A DNA stretch of 64,000 nucleotides from Haloferax larsenii JCM 13917. GTDB taxonomy: Archaea; Halobacteriota; Halobacteria; Halobacteriales; Haloferacaceae. Made by a program: the position numbers and the translations under genes. The stretch is taken from NCBI RefSeq assembly GCF_000336955.1, contig NZ_AOLI01000012.1:74358-138357 (forward strand), in the 5' to 3' direction. This document shows, in pieces, positions 18,691 through 27,835 of the stretch; position 1 is the stretch's first letter; each line of letters begins with the position of its first letter. Under the pieces are notes generated by a model that was given only the letters and a program-made list of their open reading frames with translations, was not told the origin of the DNA and searched no databases.

Positions 18691-18706
18691 TTTAGGTATA
18701 CCTCAT
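18691..18706. promoter_or_regulatory. DtxR-like palindrome upstream of the nhaC-type gene
   Basis: TTTAGGTATACCTCAT contains a perfect 10-base palindrome, AGGTATACCT (18694-18703). It matches 10 of 12 arm positions of the 6-4-6 box seen at the iron-type binding protein gene (TTTAGG-N4-CCTAAA). It lies about 75 bases before the ATG at 18781. Regulation by a DtxR-family protein is an inference from this similarity only. Confidence 0.35.
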
Positions 18707-18780
18707 CATTTAATTTGTATTATTATTTTAGCCTAAATTGGAAACCTTTAACATGGGGAGATGGTGAGATAACTCTTGTC

Positions 18781-20346
18781 ATGGCAGCAGAATCGTACGG
18801 GATTATCAGTCTGTTCCCAGCGCTCTTCGCCATCATTCTGACGCTGGTCAGCAGACAGGTACTCTTGTCACTGTTTACCGGCATCTGGATCGGTGCGACC
18901 ATCCTGATGGGATGGAACCCCATCGCAGGGGCGGCGCACTCGCTCCAACTGGTAATCAACAGCGTGACTGGATCGTTCAACAGCAAACTCCTCCTGTTTA
19001 CGTTCCTCTCGGGTGCGATGCTCGGGATGATTTTCCTCTCGGGTGGGATGAACGCGCTGGCACAGCGCATCATCGCCCGCATCAAGACCCGAAAACAGGC
19101 CGAAATCGGAACGGGCATCCTCGGGATGCTCATCTTCGTCGACTCCTACGCGAGTACGATGATTACGGGGTCGGTCATGCGCCCCATCACGGACAAGTTC
19201 GACATCAGCCGTGAGAAACTCTCGTACCTGCTCGACTCGACGACCTCGCCGGTCGTGAGTGTCGCAGTCGTCTCCACGTGGGTCGGCTTCGAAGTCGGCC
19301 TGATTCGAGACCAACTCAACCAAATCGCCAGCGTGGACAAGAGCGCGTTCGTGGTGTTCCTCGAAAGCATCCCGTTCCGCTTCTACAGCCTGTTGGCGAT
19401 TGCGCTCGTCTTCATCCTCATCGTGATGGAGTGGGACTTCGGTCCGATGAAGGAAGCAGAAGAACGCGCACGGACTGAAGGGAAGGTCCTCAAGGACGGC
19501 GCGGACCCCCTCATCGAGACGCGCGAAGAAGACATCGTCACGCCCGACCACGTCGACGCCCGCTGGTGGTACTTCGCCGTGCCCATCGTCGCACTCGTCG
19601 CCATCACCGGCTTCGGTCTCCTGTACTCCGGCGGCTGGCCATCGAAGGCCCCCGTCGAGGCGCTGAAGGGAGCCGCCACCGCAGACGCGATTCTCTGGGG
19701 CGTGTTCTCGGCGTGTGCGCTACTCCTCGCAATCCTCGTGGGTCACGCCCGCGTCCAACTCGACGCCATCAGTGACTCCATCTTCGAGGGATTCAAGATG
19801 GTCATGTTCCCCGTCGCCGTCCTCTCGCTGGCGTGGACCATCGGCTCCGTCAGCCAATCACTCAAGGTTGGAGAATTCGTCATCGGTGTTTCGCAGGGCA
19901 TCATCACCGCACCACTACTGCCGGCAGTCGTGTTCGTCACGGCGGCGATTATCTCGTTCTCTATCGGGACGTCGTGGGGGACGATGGCAATCATGTTCCC
20001 TGTCGCAGTGCCGCTGGCTGTCCAACTCGGCGCACCGCTTGCGGGCGCAACCGGCGCAATCCTCACCGGGTCGCTCTTCGGTGACCACTGTTCGCCCATC
20101 AGCGACACGACCGTCATGTCGTCGATGTTCGCCGGTGCAGACCACGTCGACCACGTGAACACGCAGATTCCGTACGCGCTTCTCTGCGGTGTGGTCGCGA
20201 CTGGCCTGTTCCTCGCGAGTGGATACGGCGTGAGCCCGCTCATGCTCCTGCCGGTCGGCGTAGTCGCGCTCTTCGGTGTCGCGTACTACCTCTCCGAGCA
20301 CGCAGACGTGAGCGTCCCGACGACGTTCGGTTCGTCGTCGGACTAA
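18781..20346 (+). CDS. NhaC-family Na+/H+ antiporter
   Basis: A 521-residue transporter with about twelve hydrophobic segments, of the NhaC family, which exchanges Na+ (or amino-acid/lactate in some subfamilies) for H+. The pattern SFSIGTSWGTMAIMFPVAVPL and the block GDHCSPISDTTVMSSMFAGADHVDHV are family signatures in the second half. The ATG at 18781 has a CCTTTAA TATA-like element about 30 bases upstream. The following gene, on the other strand, codes for an Lrp-type regulator with a TrkA-C domain, a common neighbour of ion transporters. Ion specificity is inferred from the family. Confidence 0.88.
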   Translation: MAAESYGIISLFPALFAIILTLVSRQVLLSLFTGIWIGATILMGWNPIAGAAHSLQLVINSVTGSFNSKLLLFTFLSGAMLGMIFLSGGMNALAQRIIARIKTRKQAEIGTGILGMLIFVDSYASTMITGSVMRPITDKFDISREKLSYLLDSTTSPVVSVAVVSTWVGFEVGLIRDQLNQIASVDKSAFVVFLESIPFRFYSLLAIALVFILIVMEWDFGPMKEAEERARTEGKVLKDGADPLIETREEDIVTPDHVDARWWYFAVPIVALVAITGFGLLYSGGWPSKAPVEALKGAATADAILWGVFSACALLLAILVGHARVQLDAISDSIFEGFKMVMFPVAVLSLAWTIGSVSQSLKVGEFVIGVSQGIITAPLLPAVVFVTAAIISFSIGTSWGTMAIMFPVAVPLAVQLGAPLAGATGAILTGSLFGDHCSPISDTTVMSSMFAGADHVDHVNTQIPYALLCGVVATGLFLASGYGVSPLMLLPVGVVALFGVAYYLSEHADVSVPTTFGSSSD

Positions 20347-20436
20347 CGCGGCGAAGACGAACACCTCTTCTTTCGCAGCCAGACTCCCCGAGACAGGCGT
20401 GGCTGTGCTCAAATATCGGCCGCGAGAACCCCTGCC

Positions 20437-21222
20437 TTACTCCTCGTCGGACGCCACGGTTACGTCGGAGTCATCAGTCTCCGGCGACGCAAAGAGCCGA
20501 ATCGTCTCCTCGCTGACGCCGCCACGCGAGAGCAGCGTGACCACGTCGTCGGGTTCGATGGTCGTCCCTCCGCGCGGCGTGTGAATGTCGTCGTCGCGTT
20601 CGATAGAGACCACGAGAACGTCGTCGTCGAGCAGCTCGTCGTCGCCGATTTCGCCGAGCGTCTTCCCGACGAGTGGCGCGTCGGTCGAGACGACGAGTTC
20701 GACCATCTCCGACCCACCGGCGAGACTCACCACGTCGGCGAGCGCACCGAATCCGGGTCGGTCGTTCGGACTGAACGGACTGTACGGTTCGAACGACTCC
20801 CGGCGGACGAGGTTCTCGTCTTCGATGTCGAGTCCGAGGTTCGACAGTTCGCGCCCGATGCGAGTCACGTCGTTCATGTCTTCGCCGACCGTGAGGACGT
20901 GGAGGTTGCCGCGCCCCGAAAGCAGTTCGCGGACGTTGACGACGCCCGGAATCTCCCGGACGAGTTTCGAGAGACGCTCGCGTTCGGGGACCGGTGCAGT
21001 ACAGACAAAGAGGTTCGTAAATCGGTGGCCCGTCTGTTCGAAATCGACGTGAGCGTGGTAGCCGGTGATAATACCGTGGTCTTCGAGTTGGTGGATGCGG
21101 TTCCGAATCGTTCCCGGCGAGACGCTCACCTCGTCTGCAATCATCGGCGCGGACGTTCCGCGCGCGTCACTCATCAACGCGTGCAAGATTAGGCGGTCAA
21201 TCTCGTCGAGACGGTAGTCCAT
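20437..21222 (-). CDS. Lrp/AsnC-type regulator with C-terminal TrkA-C domain
   Basis: A 261-residue regulator. The first 60 residues are an AsnC-type helix-turn-helix (LDEIDRLILHALMSDARGTSAPMIADEVSVSPGTIRNRIHQL without the long run, ending DHGIITGY). Residues 65-150 look like the ligand-sensing RAM domain. Residues 165-245 are a TrkA-C/RCK-C domain (DAPLVGKTLGEI, then GGTTIEPDDVVTLLSRGG), which binds small ligands in K+ and other transporters. The gene ends beside the NhaC-type antiporter, so it may control that gene; this is inference from position. Confidence 0.85.
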   Translation of the reverse strand: MDYRLDEIDRLILHALMSDARGTSAPMIADEVSVSPGTIRNRIHQLEDHGIITGYHAHVDFEQTGHRFTNLFVCTAPVPERERLSKLVREIPGVVNVRELLSGRGNLHVLTVGEDMNDVTRIGRELSNLGLDIEDENLVRRESFEPYSPFSPNDRPGFGALADVVSLAGGSEMVELVVSTDAPLVGKTLGEIGDDELLDDDVLVVSIERDDDIHTPRGGTTIEPDDVVTLLSRGGVSEETIRLFASPETDDSDVTVASDEE

Positions 21223-21258
21223 ACGTTCTCCTGTGAGTGGAAGTACAAAACCGATATG

Positions 21259-21711
21259 TCACGGCTCGGCCGCCTCCTCGGTCTCCCGATTCCCGATCGG
21301 GAGTTCGACGAACCCCGCGACGAGAATTGTCGCGTACGCCAACAACAGGAGACCACCGAAGAGACCGGCCGCGCTCACCACCATGTTCGGGTAGACGACT
21401 TGAAACAGCGCCGTCGAAGCGGCGTCGACGAGCATTCCGGGGACGACGAGCACTGCTGCCGCCTCCCGCCGAGCACCGCCAGTATGACCGCGCCAACGGA
21501 AGATACCGGCCGCGAGCACCCACATCGCCGGCACCGTCACGACGAAGACGGCGGCGACGACAGCCGGGTTCGACGGGTCTAACACGAAATGCCCGACGAC
21601 GCGGAACACCACCCCTGCGACGAGGGCAATCGACAACCCCAACCCCAACAGCAGGCGCGACTCGTCGAACGTCAGTCCCCGTGTCGGAACAGTCCGCGAT
21701 TCGGTGGCCAT
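21259..21711 (-). CDS. four-segment membrane protein (DUF5367-like)
   Basis: A 150-residue protein with four hydrophobic segments (LLLGLGLSIALVAGVVFRVV; AAVFVVTVPAMWVLAAGIF; MLVDAASTALFQ...; AAGLFGGLLLLAYATILVAG). The pattern with PGMLVDAAS and the N-terminal RVVGHFVLDP fits the DUF5367 family. Two ATG codons lie in frame at 21711 and 21720; the first gives MATESRTVP and is used. It lies directly after the regulator gene on the same strand, 36 bases away. Function is unknown. Confidence 0.7.
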   Translation of the reverse strand: MATESRTVPTRGLTFDESRLLLGLGLSIALVAGVVFRVVGHFVLDPSNPAVVAAVFVVTVPAMWVLAAGIFRWRGHTGGARREAAAVLVVPGMLVDAASTALFQVVYPNMVVSAAGLFGGLLLLAYATILVAGFVELPIGNRETEEAAEP

Positions 21712-21754
21712 ACGAGCCATACGCTCGCCACGAGCATAATTGTCGCCGGGGTGG

Positions 21755-22756
21755 TCACTCCCGAATCTCGACACGGAGTCCGTCGTCGACTCGCTCGAAC
21801 GTCGTTCCGAACGAGGAAGAACGCTCTCGGAGTCGTTTCCGGCACCACTGTGCGATGGACGATGACGCGCGGTGGACCGCAAGCTCCCCGATTTCGGTCG
21901 GATGGAGGCGCAAGTCGTGGACGTCACCCTCGCTCGACACGCGAGCCTCGAACAGGAAACTTCGGTCGTTTCGCAGCGTCTCGTCGACGGCGTAGTCGTC
22001 CACGAAGTCCCCAGTGTCGTAGAGAATCACCGAGTCGTCGTACACCTCGACGCCCTGAAACACGTGGGCGCTGTGGCCGTGGAGGATATCGACACCGCGT
22101 TCGACCAGCCAGTGCGCGAAGTCCTGAAACGATTGCGGCGGGTGTTCTCGCTTGTTCGGCCCCCAGTGAAGCGAGGCGACGAGCACGTCTGGGTCGTGCG
22201 TGCGTGCAGAACCGAGTGCGGCCTCGACGCGCTCCAGAACCGCGTCGTCCTCCGGGTCGATTGGCACGTGCGCCGTCCCCGGGCTCTCGCCGTCGGCCGC
22301 GTACTCGGGCGTGTTGTCGGTGAAGGCGACGAGTGCCACGTCGAGTCCGGCGACCTGAACGTGCGAGGGTTCCCACGCATCCGCTTCAGTTCGTCCCGCT
22401 CCGGCGTACGGAATTTCCGCTTCCTCCAACGCGTCGAAGGTGTCTTCGAGTGCGACTTCCTCGAAGTCCAGCACGTGGTTGTTGGCCAGCGTAACCCACG
22501 TCACACCCACGTCCTGTAGCGCCGGAATCGCCCAGTCGGGGTCGGCGCGGAAGTGAAACGGGCGATAGGTGCGTTGCCACTGCTCGCCCCGCGTGGAGAG
22601 ACAACATTCGAGGTTGACGAACAGACCGTCGAGCGATTGCAGTGACTCCCGTATCGACCCCCAGACCGCGTGCGGTGGGCGGTGTTGCTGTCGCTCGTTG
22701 ACGAGGCGACCGAGCATCACGTCACCCGTGAAGCCGAGGCGAATCGTCTCGCTCAT
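21755..22756 (-). CDS. CapA family metallophosphatase-like protein
   Basis: A 333-residue CapA/PgsA-like protein with a calcineurin-type phosphoesterase fold. The start LGFTGDVMLGR and the motif WVTLANNHVLDFE (with Asn-His) are the metal-site blocks; LHWGPNKREHPPQ and GVDILHGHSAHVFQG are the later His motifs of the family. Bacterial relatives act in poly-gamma-glutamate synthesis, though no other capsule genes are present here and no signal sequence is visible. It is more likely a cytoplasmic phosphoesterase of unknown substrate. Confidence 0.85.
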   Translation of the reverse strand: MSETIRLGFTGDVMLGRLVNERQQHRPPHAVWGSIRESLQSLDGLFVNLECCLSTRGEQWQRTYRPFHFRADPDWAIPALQDVGVTWVTLANNHVLDFEEVALEDTFDALEEAEIPYAGAGRTEADAWEPSHVQVAGLDVALVAFTDNTPEYAADGESPGTAHVPIDPEDDAVLERVEAALGSARTHDPDVLVASLHWGPNKREHPPQSFQDFAHWLVERGVDILHGHSAHVFQGVEVYDDSVILYDTGDFVDDYAVDETLRNDRSFLFEARVSSEGDVHDLRLHPTEIGELAVHRASSSIAQWCRKRLRERSSSFGTTFERVDDGLRVEIRE

Positions 22757-22876
22757 CCGCTCCACCACCCCCGAAGTCGAACGAGGCGTTCCATACCGAG
22801 AGTTAGTGCATCGGACACTGTGAATGACTAGCACAGAGGGAGAGAGTGGAGAGCGGGGAAAGCGGCGGTGAAGAGA

Positions 22877-23476
22877 TTACGTGTCTTTCGGTACGACCGC
22901 CGAAAACAGGTCCGAGTCGAGGCGCTCGCCTAACTCGGCATACCCTGGTTCCGGGAGCCAGTAGTGCTGTATCCTATCGTCGTACCGCGCCGCAATCGCC
23001 TTCCCGTCTGCGTCGAGGAACCACGCCTGCCAGAAGCCCGGCATGTAGAATGTGAGTACCGCCTCGACGACGCCCGGGTTTGCAGTACACCGACCCTCGA
23101 TAGTCCCGTCGTTAGTGGGGGACTCGACGAGTGAGGCACCGTTTTCGAGGAGCGTTTCGACGGCCGCTTCGTCCCGATTCCGGAGAAAGTCCGCGATGCC
23201 ACCGACTTCGACTTCGGCCACCGTTCGGGGACTCACACTCAGGACTGCTTCGGTGACGGTTCGGGCCAGTTCGTGGTATCGGTCGGACGGCAGACGGTCT
23301 TGATGGAGGACGTACTCGGTCTCGTTGGCTGGTCCCTTGGGACCGGATTCAACGTCTTCGTCCATCTCGATGGCCCGGTGGATTCCTTCTGCGAGTGAGT
23401 CAGTCAATTCGTCGAAATCAACCTTGTCGAGCGCGTCTTGGAGTTGTTTCGCGCCGTCGCCACCGTCGTCGCTCAT
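22877..23476 (-). CDS. hypothetical protein, 199 residues
   Basis: A soluble acidic protein without signal or membrane segments. The N-terminus is helical and acidic (MSDDGGDGAKQLQDALDKVDF), and the C-terminal half contains a compact block (FYMPGFWQAWFLDADGKAIAARYDD) with a beta-rich look. I do not recognise a family. Codon use and length support a real gene. It stands alone between the CapA gene and a lipoprotein gene. Confidence 0.65.
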   Translation of the reverse strand: MSDDGGDGAKQLQDALDKVDFDELTDSLAEGIHRAIEMDEDVESGPKGPANETEYVLHQDRLPSDRYHELARTVTEAVLSVSPRTVAEVEVGGIADFLRNRDEAAVETLLENGASLVESPTNDGTIEGRCTANPGVVEAVLTFYMPGFWQAWFLDADGKAIAARYDDRIQHYWLPEPGYAELGERLDSDLFSAVVPKDT

Positions 23477-23630
23477 TGCGCGAACTCTCGGGGGCGCTCA
23501 CATATGTGCGTCGTGATAGTGAGCATTCAGATTTCTCTGGGCCAGTACACGACCTCGGAGGATGATTTTGCTGCGTGGCTTATCTCTCTCATCGTCGCCA
23601 CGAGTCGTCAAATCAGACGGACATTCGGTG

Positions 23631-24056
23631 TTAGCACTGGGAGTCGGCCATATCCACAGTCTTCTCCCCGGGGAATCCGATGTCGATGCTAACTTCTTCT
23701 TCTACCGAGTGTGAGTCTCTCTTGGTACAGTCCATCGTCGCTTCGAGGGTGTCAACCTCCGTCCCATCGAGGAACAGGGAGACGGTGTACGTCCTCCCCT
23801 TCGGAATGTTGGAGACAGCGTCGGCCTCTGTGACCACGTATGGTTTCGCCTCGCTCGCAGTTGGGAGTCGGTACGTCTGTTCGAACGCGACTCGATCAGC
23901 GACTCGAATTTCAATTCGGGCGTCGTAGGCGTTCTCTGTATAGTTGCGGAGGACAAGCCCGATTGTCCCGATGAACGGGACTGACGTGCAGCCAGCGAAT
24001 CCAGAGAGGACAGATAGCCCACCAAATCCGAGAATGTGTCGCCGTGACCAAGGCAT
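23631..24056 (-). CDS. small lipoprotein, function unknown
   Basis: A 141-residue protein beginning MPWSRRHILGFGGLSV with the lipobox GFAGC, so predicted to be exported and lipid-anchored. The mature part resembles the lipoprotein at 5386-5805 in plan: an Ig-like beta domain (LVLRNYTENAYDARIEIRVADR) that ends with a cysteine at the last residue, DSQC, plus an internal DC. The two cysteines may form a disulphide outside the cell. Family is not recognised. Confidence 0.7.
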   Translation of the reverse strand: MPWSRRHILGFGGLSVLSGFAGCTSVPFIGTIGLVLRNYTENAYDARIEIRVADRVAFEQTYRLPTASEAKPYVVTEADAVSNIPKGRTYTVSLFLDGTEVDTLEATMDCTKRDSHSVEEEVSIDIGFPGEKTVDMADSQC

Positions 24057-24351
24057 GAGGTACTTCTTGTAAACGGTGCCGAATGTAAATATTTATTGAC
24101 AATTTAGCAGCCGATTCTGGACAGTACTGGAAACGATGAGTGGATTGTTCACGTCGCCGGGGTTGCGAACCGCTATCAACGCCTCGGAGTAGTAAGGCTG
24201 GGAGGCAGCACAGTCCAAGCGATTATTTCTGACGTACCGGTCTTCAGCACCACCATTTCGTATAGCAAAATATGATTTATTTGTGGCAGACGCGACGGGT
24301 TCTGTCCCATAGAAGACAACACAGAACCAAAAATTATCAGCCAGAACCCAA
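24057..24351. other. AT-richer intergenic region without a clear gene
   Basis: This 295-base gap between a lipoprotein gene and ychF is richer in A and T than its neighbours, with ATTTATTG, ATTATTTC and GATTTATTTG runs. An open frame crosses it on the minus strand but overlaps ychF and has no haloarchaeal composition. It probably holds the promoter of the lipoprotein gene (TAAATATTTATTG near 24086) and possible remnants. I see no RNA gene. Confidence 0.5.
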
Positions 24352-25527
24352 CTAATTCGCCGTCGAGACGATTTTGATGACGTCGCCTTCGCTGAGTTCG
24401 TGGTCTTCGGCGATACGGCGTTTCGACTTCGCATCGACGGCGTGGAGATAGCCCTCGCCGATATCGGAGTGGACGGCGTACGCGAGGTCACGCGGCGTCG
24501 ACCCCTCGGGAAGGAGGAAGGCATCGGGCAGCACGTTCCCCGTGCCGTCGGTCCACTTCGACTCGTTTTGGACCGGGTAGACGGTGATGTGGTCCAAGAG
24601 GTCGTAGACGGCCGTGTTTATCGCCTCCTGCATCCCGGTCCCGCCGTAGGTCGTCATCAGTTCTCGAATCTGTTCGAGACCATTGCGCTGGGTACTGTTC
24701 ACGTCGCCGACGAGGTCGAAGTCCTCGTTGCCGGGATGGTACGTGACGAGACCGGCTTCCGTGGCTCGGCGAAGGGCGAGTTCGCCGTCGGCAGTCGCGG
24801 GGATGACGGGCTTGCCGGTCTCCGCGAGTCGTTCGAGGTTCTCCGTCGGCGCGATGTCCATCTTGTTGGCGACGAGGATGATGGGCTTGGTTCGCTGGCG
24901 AATCGCGGTGGCAAGCCGCAGTCGGTCGTCGTCGCTCCACTCGCGGGGGTTCGGCGGGTATTCGACATCCCGGAGCACCGCTGCAATGTCGTGCTCGCTG
25001 GCACCGACGCCCGTCAGCAGGTCCGTGAGCGCGTCGTCGAGGTCGAAATCCGGCGAGCGTGACTTTCGAACCACCGTCTCCCAGTTGTCGTGGACGATGC
25101 CCGCGAGCCACTGTTCGAGTTCCGCTTCGATGAAATCGACCTCCTCGACTGGGTCGTAGGTGCCGACTTCCACGGGTTCGCCCTCCTCGTTCGTTCCCCC
25201 GGAGGCGTCTACGATGTTGATGATTGCGTCGGCGTTCGTCAACTGGTCGAGGAACTGGTTACCGAGGCCGCGACCCTCGTGCGCACCGGGGACGAGACCC
25301 GCCACGTCCACGAGTTCGACCGGAACGTACCGAATCCCGTCCTCGCAGTTCCCGCATCGCTCGTCGAGTTCGAGACAGGGACACTCGGTTCGGGCGTGCG
25401 TCACGCCGCGATTCGCGTCGATGGTGGTAAACGGGTAATTCGCCACGTCGACGTCCGCGAGCGTCGCCGCAGTGTAGAAAGTCGACTTCCCGGCGTTCGG
25501 CTTGCCGGCGAGTGCAAGAGAGAGCAT
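24352..25527 (-). CDS. YchF/OLA1-type redox-regulated GTP/ATPase
   Basis: A 391-residue P-loop protein of the Obg-related YchF branch. The G1 motif is AGKPNAGKST (residues 7-16), G3 is DVAGLVPGAHEGRGLG, and G4 reads NKMD. A cysteine-bearing insert (ECPCLELDERCGNC) and a C-terminal TGS domain (DAFLLPEGSTPRDLAYAVHS) complete it. YchF proteins associate with ribosomes and stress responses; the archaeal form has the extra cysteine insert seen here. The ATG at 25527 places the P-loop at the N-terminus, and the upstream open frame is rejected. Confidence 0.9.
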   Translation of the reverse strand: MLSLALAGKPNAGKSTFYTAATLADVDVANYPFTTIDANRGVTHARTECPCLELDERCGNCEDGIRYVPVELVDVAGLVPGAHEGRGLGNQFLDQLTNADAIINIVDASGGTNEEGEPVEVGTYDPVEEVDFIEAELEQWLAGIVHDNWETVVRKSRSPDFDLDDALTDLLTGVGASEHDIAAVLRDVEYPPNPREWSDDDRLRLATAIRQRTKPIILVANKMDIAPTENLERLAETGKPVIPATADGELALRRATEAGLVTYHPGNEDFDLVGDVNSTQRNGLEQIRELMTTYGGTGMQEAINTAVYDLLDHITVYPVQNESKWTDGTGNVLPDAFLLPEGSTPRDLAYAVHSDIGEGYLHAVDAKSKRRIAEDHELSEGDVIKIVSTAN

Positions 25528-25633
25528 GACTGTACGAATGGTGGCGATGCTGAAAAGGACTAGCCGGAAGGCGGGCGGAAGGCGGCCGAAAAATCGCCCG
25601 CAAACGTGTGACGTGACGACAGTCGGGTGGACG

Positions 25634-26503
25634 CTACGACAGTCGGTTGAGTGCGGCGCGACCCACGACGACGACGCCACCGCCGAGGAGCGTCACCAGA
25701 CCGCCGAAGACGACGATGTACGGCAGTGCGTACGCGAGCGCGACGACCATGCCTCTGAGGGCGACGAAGACTCCGCTGACGGAGTCGAAGAACGCCTGCA
25801 AGACGGGCACGTCGTACCACTGGGCGGGGCTTGGCGGTTCTTCAGACAGGGAGACGCGAACCGTCGAGAGCGCAACCCGGTTTTCAAGCGAGGCCTGCTT
25901 GGCTTCGAGACGCTCGATTTCCGTCTGCACGTCGGTGAGTCGCTCTTCGACCGCGAGCACGTCTTCGGTCGTATTCGCCGATTCGTAGAGGTCGCGGAGT
26001 CTGTCGCGCTGTGCGCGGAGGTTCTCCAGTCGGGCTTCGATGTCGACCAACTGGTCGGTCACGTCTTGCGAGTTAGTCTCGACGTGTTCGACCTGTCCGA
26101 GCGTCTTCGTCTCGGAGATGAACGCCGAGAAGTTCTCCGAGGGGACGCGAACGACGAGTTCGCCGGACCGATAGGTCGACCCACCGCGACGGTTGACTCG
26201 CTCGTTCGAGTCGCTGACGAACCCGCCGTGGGATTCGGCAGTCGATTCGACAGCGTCGCGCGAGGAGTTGAATTCGTCGACGCTCAACCGAACGCGGCCA
26301 GTCTTGATGATTTGCCGGTTCTGAATTTGGGCGAGGTCCTCTCCGTCGGACGCCTGTGCCTCTTCGGCCGCGCCACTGCCCGCGTCGAGCGTCATGCTCT
26401 CACCGGTCGCAGCGTCGCCGCCACCACCGCCACTACCCGCGCCGGTACACCCGGCGAGGACCACGAGGAGGGCGACAGAGAGAAGTTTCAGTCTTCTGTC
26501 CAT
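25634..26503 (-). CDS. DUF4349 membrane lipoprotein
   Basis: A 289-residue protein with an N-terminal signal and lipobox (VVLAGC), a Gly/Ser linker, and a DUF4349 domain: IIKTGRVRLSVDEFNSS, then VESTAESHGGFVSDS, then ELVVRVPSENFSAF. A coiled coil follows (LENLRAQRDRLRDLYESANTTED to EIERLEAKQASLENRVAL), and the C-terminus carries one or two membrane segments (ALAYALPYIVVFGGLVTLLGGG). It is anchored at both ends, with the domain outside. Its role is unknown; family members are envelope proteins. Confidence 0.85.
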   Translation of the reverse strand: MDRRLKLLSVALLVVLAGCTGAGSGGGGGDAATGESMTLDAGSGAAEEAQASDGEDLAQIQNRQIIKTGRVRLSVDEFNSSRDAVESTAESHGGFVSDSNERVNRRGGSTYRSGELVVRVPSENFSAFISETKTLGQVEHVETNSQDVTDQLVDIEARLENLRAQRDRLRDLYESANTTEDVLAVEERLTDVQTEIERLEAKQASLENRVALSTVRVSLSEEPPSPAQWYDVPVLQAFFDSVSGVFVALRGMVVALAYALPYIVVFGGLVTLLGGGVVVVGRAALNRLS

Positions 26504-26609
26504 AGCTGACACTCACCACGTCGAGGGTTAATGATTGGGTTGACACAAAGGCTGATTTGTGCTTTTCTCGCAGCGACGGGAGAAAGCGGTGGGCGAGTGA
26601 TTCGGCTTC

Positions 26610-27461
26610 CTACTCGGCGTCGCGCGAGAGATTATCTCGATGGATGCGCATCTCGCCGCGAGCGCGCATCGTCCCGTCGACGAGGGCACCCTCTTCGAGA
26701 ACGAGGTCGCGGCAGGAGACGTCGCCGAGGACGCGCGCGCCTTCTTCGATGCGGACTTCTCCGTTTCGCGTCGTCACGTCGCCGTGGATTCGAGTCCCCG
26801 AGCCGACGACGATGTCGTCGCGGGCGCGAAGGCTGCCGAAGACGTTGTTGTCGGACTCGAACTCGATTTCGCGGGCGCGGATGTTCCCGTGGATTCGGCA
26901 GTCCGACCCGATGAACGCGGGCGTCGAGACCCGCCACGCGTCGTCCGAGACAGTCGCGTTTCGCGGGATGACAAGCGGGTCTTTGGGTGACTCGCCGCTC
27001 AGTGACTCCGCGAGTTCGCCCGCAGCGTCCTCCTCGCCGAGTCGGAGCAGTTGCGAGAGGATGATGAAGTAAAAGACGAGCGTCGGCACGGGATTGCGGA
27101 TGACAATCCAACCGTTTGCCTCGAATCCCTCTTCGATATCTACGTCGTCGCCGATGTCGAGGTCGCCCGAGACCATGAGCCGACCGGCGATGTGGACGCG
27201 TTCGCCGAGGTAGGCGTCCTTGCCGACGAGGACGTTTCCGGACACGTCACTCATGAGGTCGAGACGGCAGTCGCCTTCCGCCTCGATGTCGCCGCCGAAC
27301 GAGACGCGCTCGCCGGCTACGACGTTCCGTCCGCGAACGCCGAACTCGACGGTGCTCTGGCCGCCGACGACCACGTCACCGTCGGTTACGAGGTCGTGTT
27401 CCTCGACCGTCGTCCCGTCGGGGACTTCGAGCGCCTCGAGTGGGTCTGTGCCCAGTGACAC
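26610..27461 (-). CDS. bactofilin-like (polymer-forming) protein
   Basis: A 283-residue protein made of short beta-helix turns, each with the pattern of an exposed Gly and an inward hydrophobic pair (GNVLVGKDAYLGERVHIAGRL; GSLRARDDIVVGSGTRIHGD). Two such blocks are separated by a hydrophobic segment (TLVFYFIILSQLL, about residues 127-139) and an acidic linker. The start is taken as GTG at 27461 because a TTTATTA element at about 27485-27491 sits near the normal TATA distance; GTG codons at 27473 and 27476 are too close. Relatives form filaments on membranes. Function here is inferred from fold only. Confidence 0.75.
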   Translation of the reverse strand: MSLGTDPLEALEVPDGTTVEEHDLVTDGDVVVGGQSTVEFGVRGRNVVAGERVSFGGDIEAEGDCRLDLMSDVSGNVLVGKDAYLGERVHIAGRLMVSGDLDIGDDVDIEEGFEANGWIVIRNPVPTLVFYFIILSQLLRLGEEDAAGELAESLSGESPKDPLVIPRNATVSDDAWRVSTPAFIGSDCRIHGNIRAREIEFESDNNVFGSLRARDDIVVGSGTRIHGDVTTRNGEVRIEEGARVLGDVSCRDLVLEEGALVDGTMRARGEMRIHRDNLSRDAE

Positions 27462-27583
27462 GCTCCGAACCACCACCTCGGCAATAATAAACCGTCCGCA
27501 AGACGGGTGTCTGACGTGACGCTGGCTTGTGATTTCGGAGGCGACGGCGTGCGTTTAAATATCCGTAGCATCGATGAACAGCT

Positions 27584-27787
27584 ATGACGGTTCTTTCCTT
27601 CGACGAAGACGGCGTCGACGTTGTCTACGACGGCACGGAGTTCCGCCTCGAAAAGGCGCTCATCGAGGAGGCTATCGGGAAATCCTACCCCGACGTGACC
27701 GACCACGAGGTGCTGAAAATCGTCGAAAAGCAGCCTTCCCTCAACGGGGAACCGCGTCGCGTCCGCGACATTCTGAAGTCGTCGTAA
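27584..27787 (+). CDS. small conserved haloarchaeal protein (DUF5800-like)
   Basis: A 67-residue protein (MTVLSFDEDGVDVVYDGTEF, then RLEKALIEEAIGKSYPDVTDHEVLKIVEKQ). It has two short beta-strands followed by a helix and fits the DUF5800 pattern. The TTTAAATAT at 27554-27562 is centred about 26 bases before the ATG, so the messenger is leaderless. It stands alone and divergent from the bactofilin-like gene. Function is unknown. Confidence 0.75.
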   Translation: MTVLSFDEDGVDVVYDGTEFRLEKALIEEAIGKSYPDVTDHEVLKIVEKQPSLNGEPRRVRDILKSS

Positions 27788-27835
27788 CTCCCCCGCGACT
27801 CCGCAACTGGACGTCCTCGTTCGCAACGACCCGAA

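Noticed and set aside
24093-24524. Minus-strand frame overlapping the end of ychF
   Set aside because: It overlaps a well-supported gene and the remainder has no recognisable domain; a degraded remnant cannot be proved.
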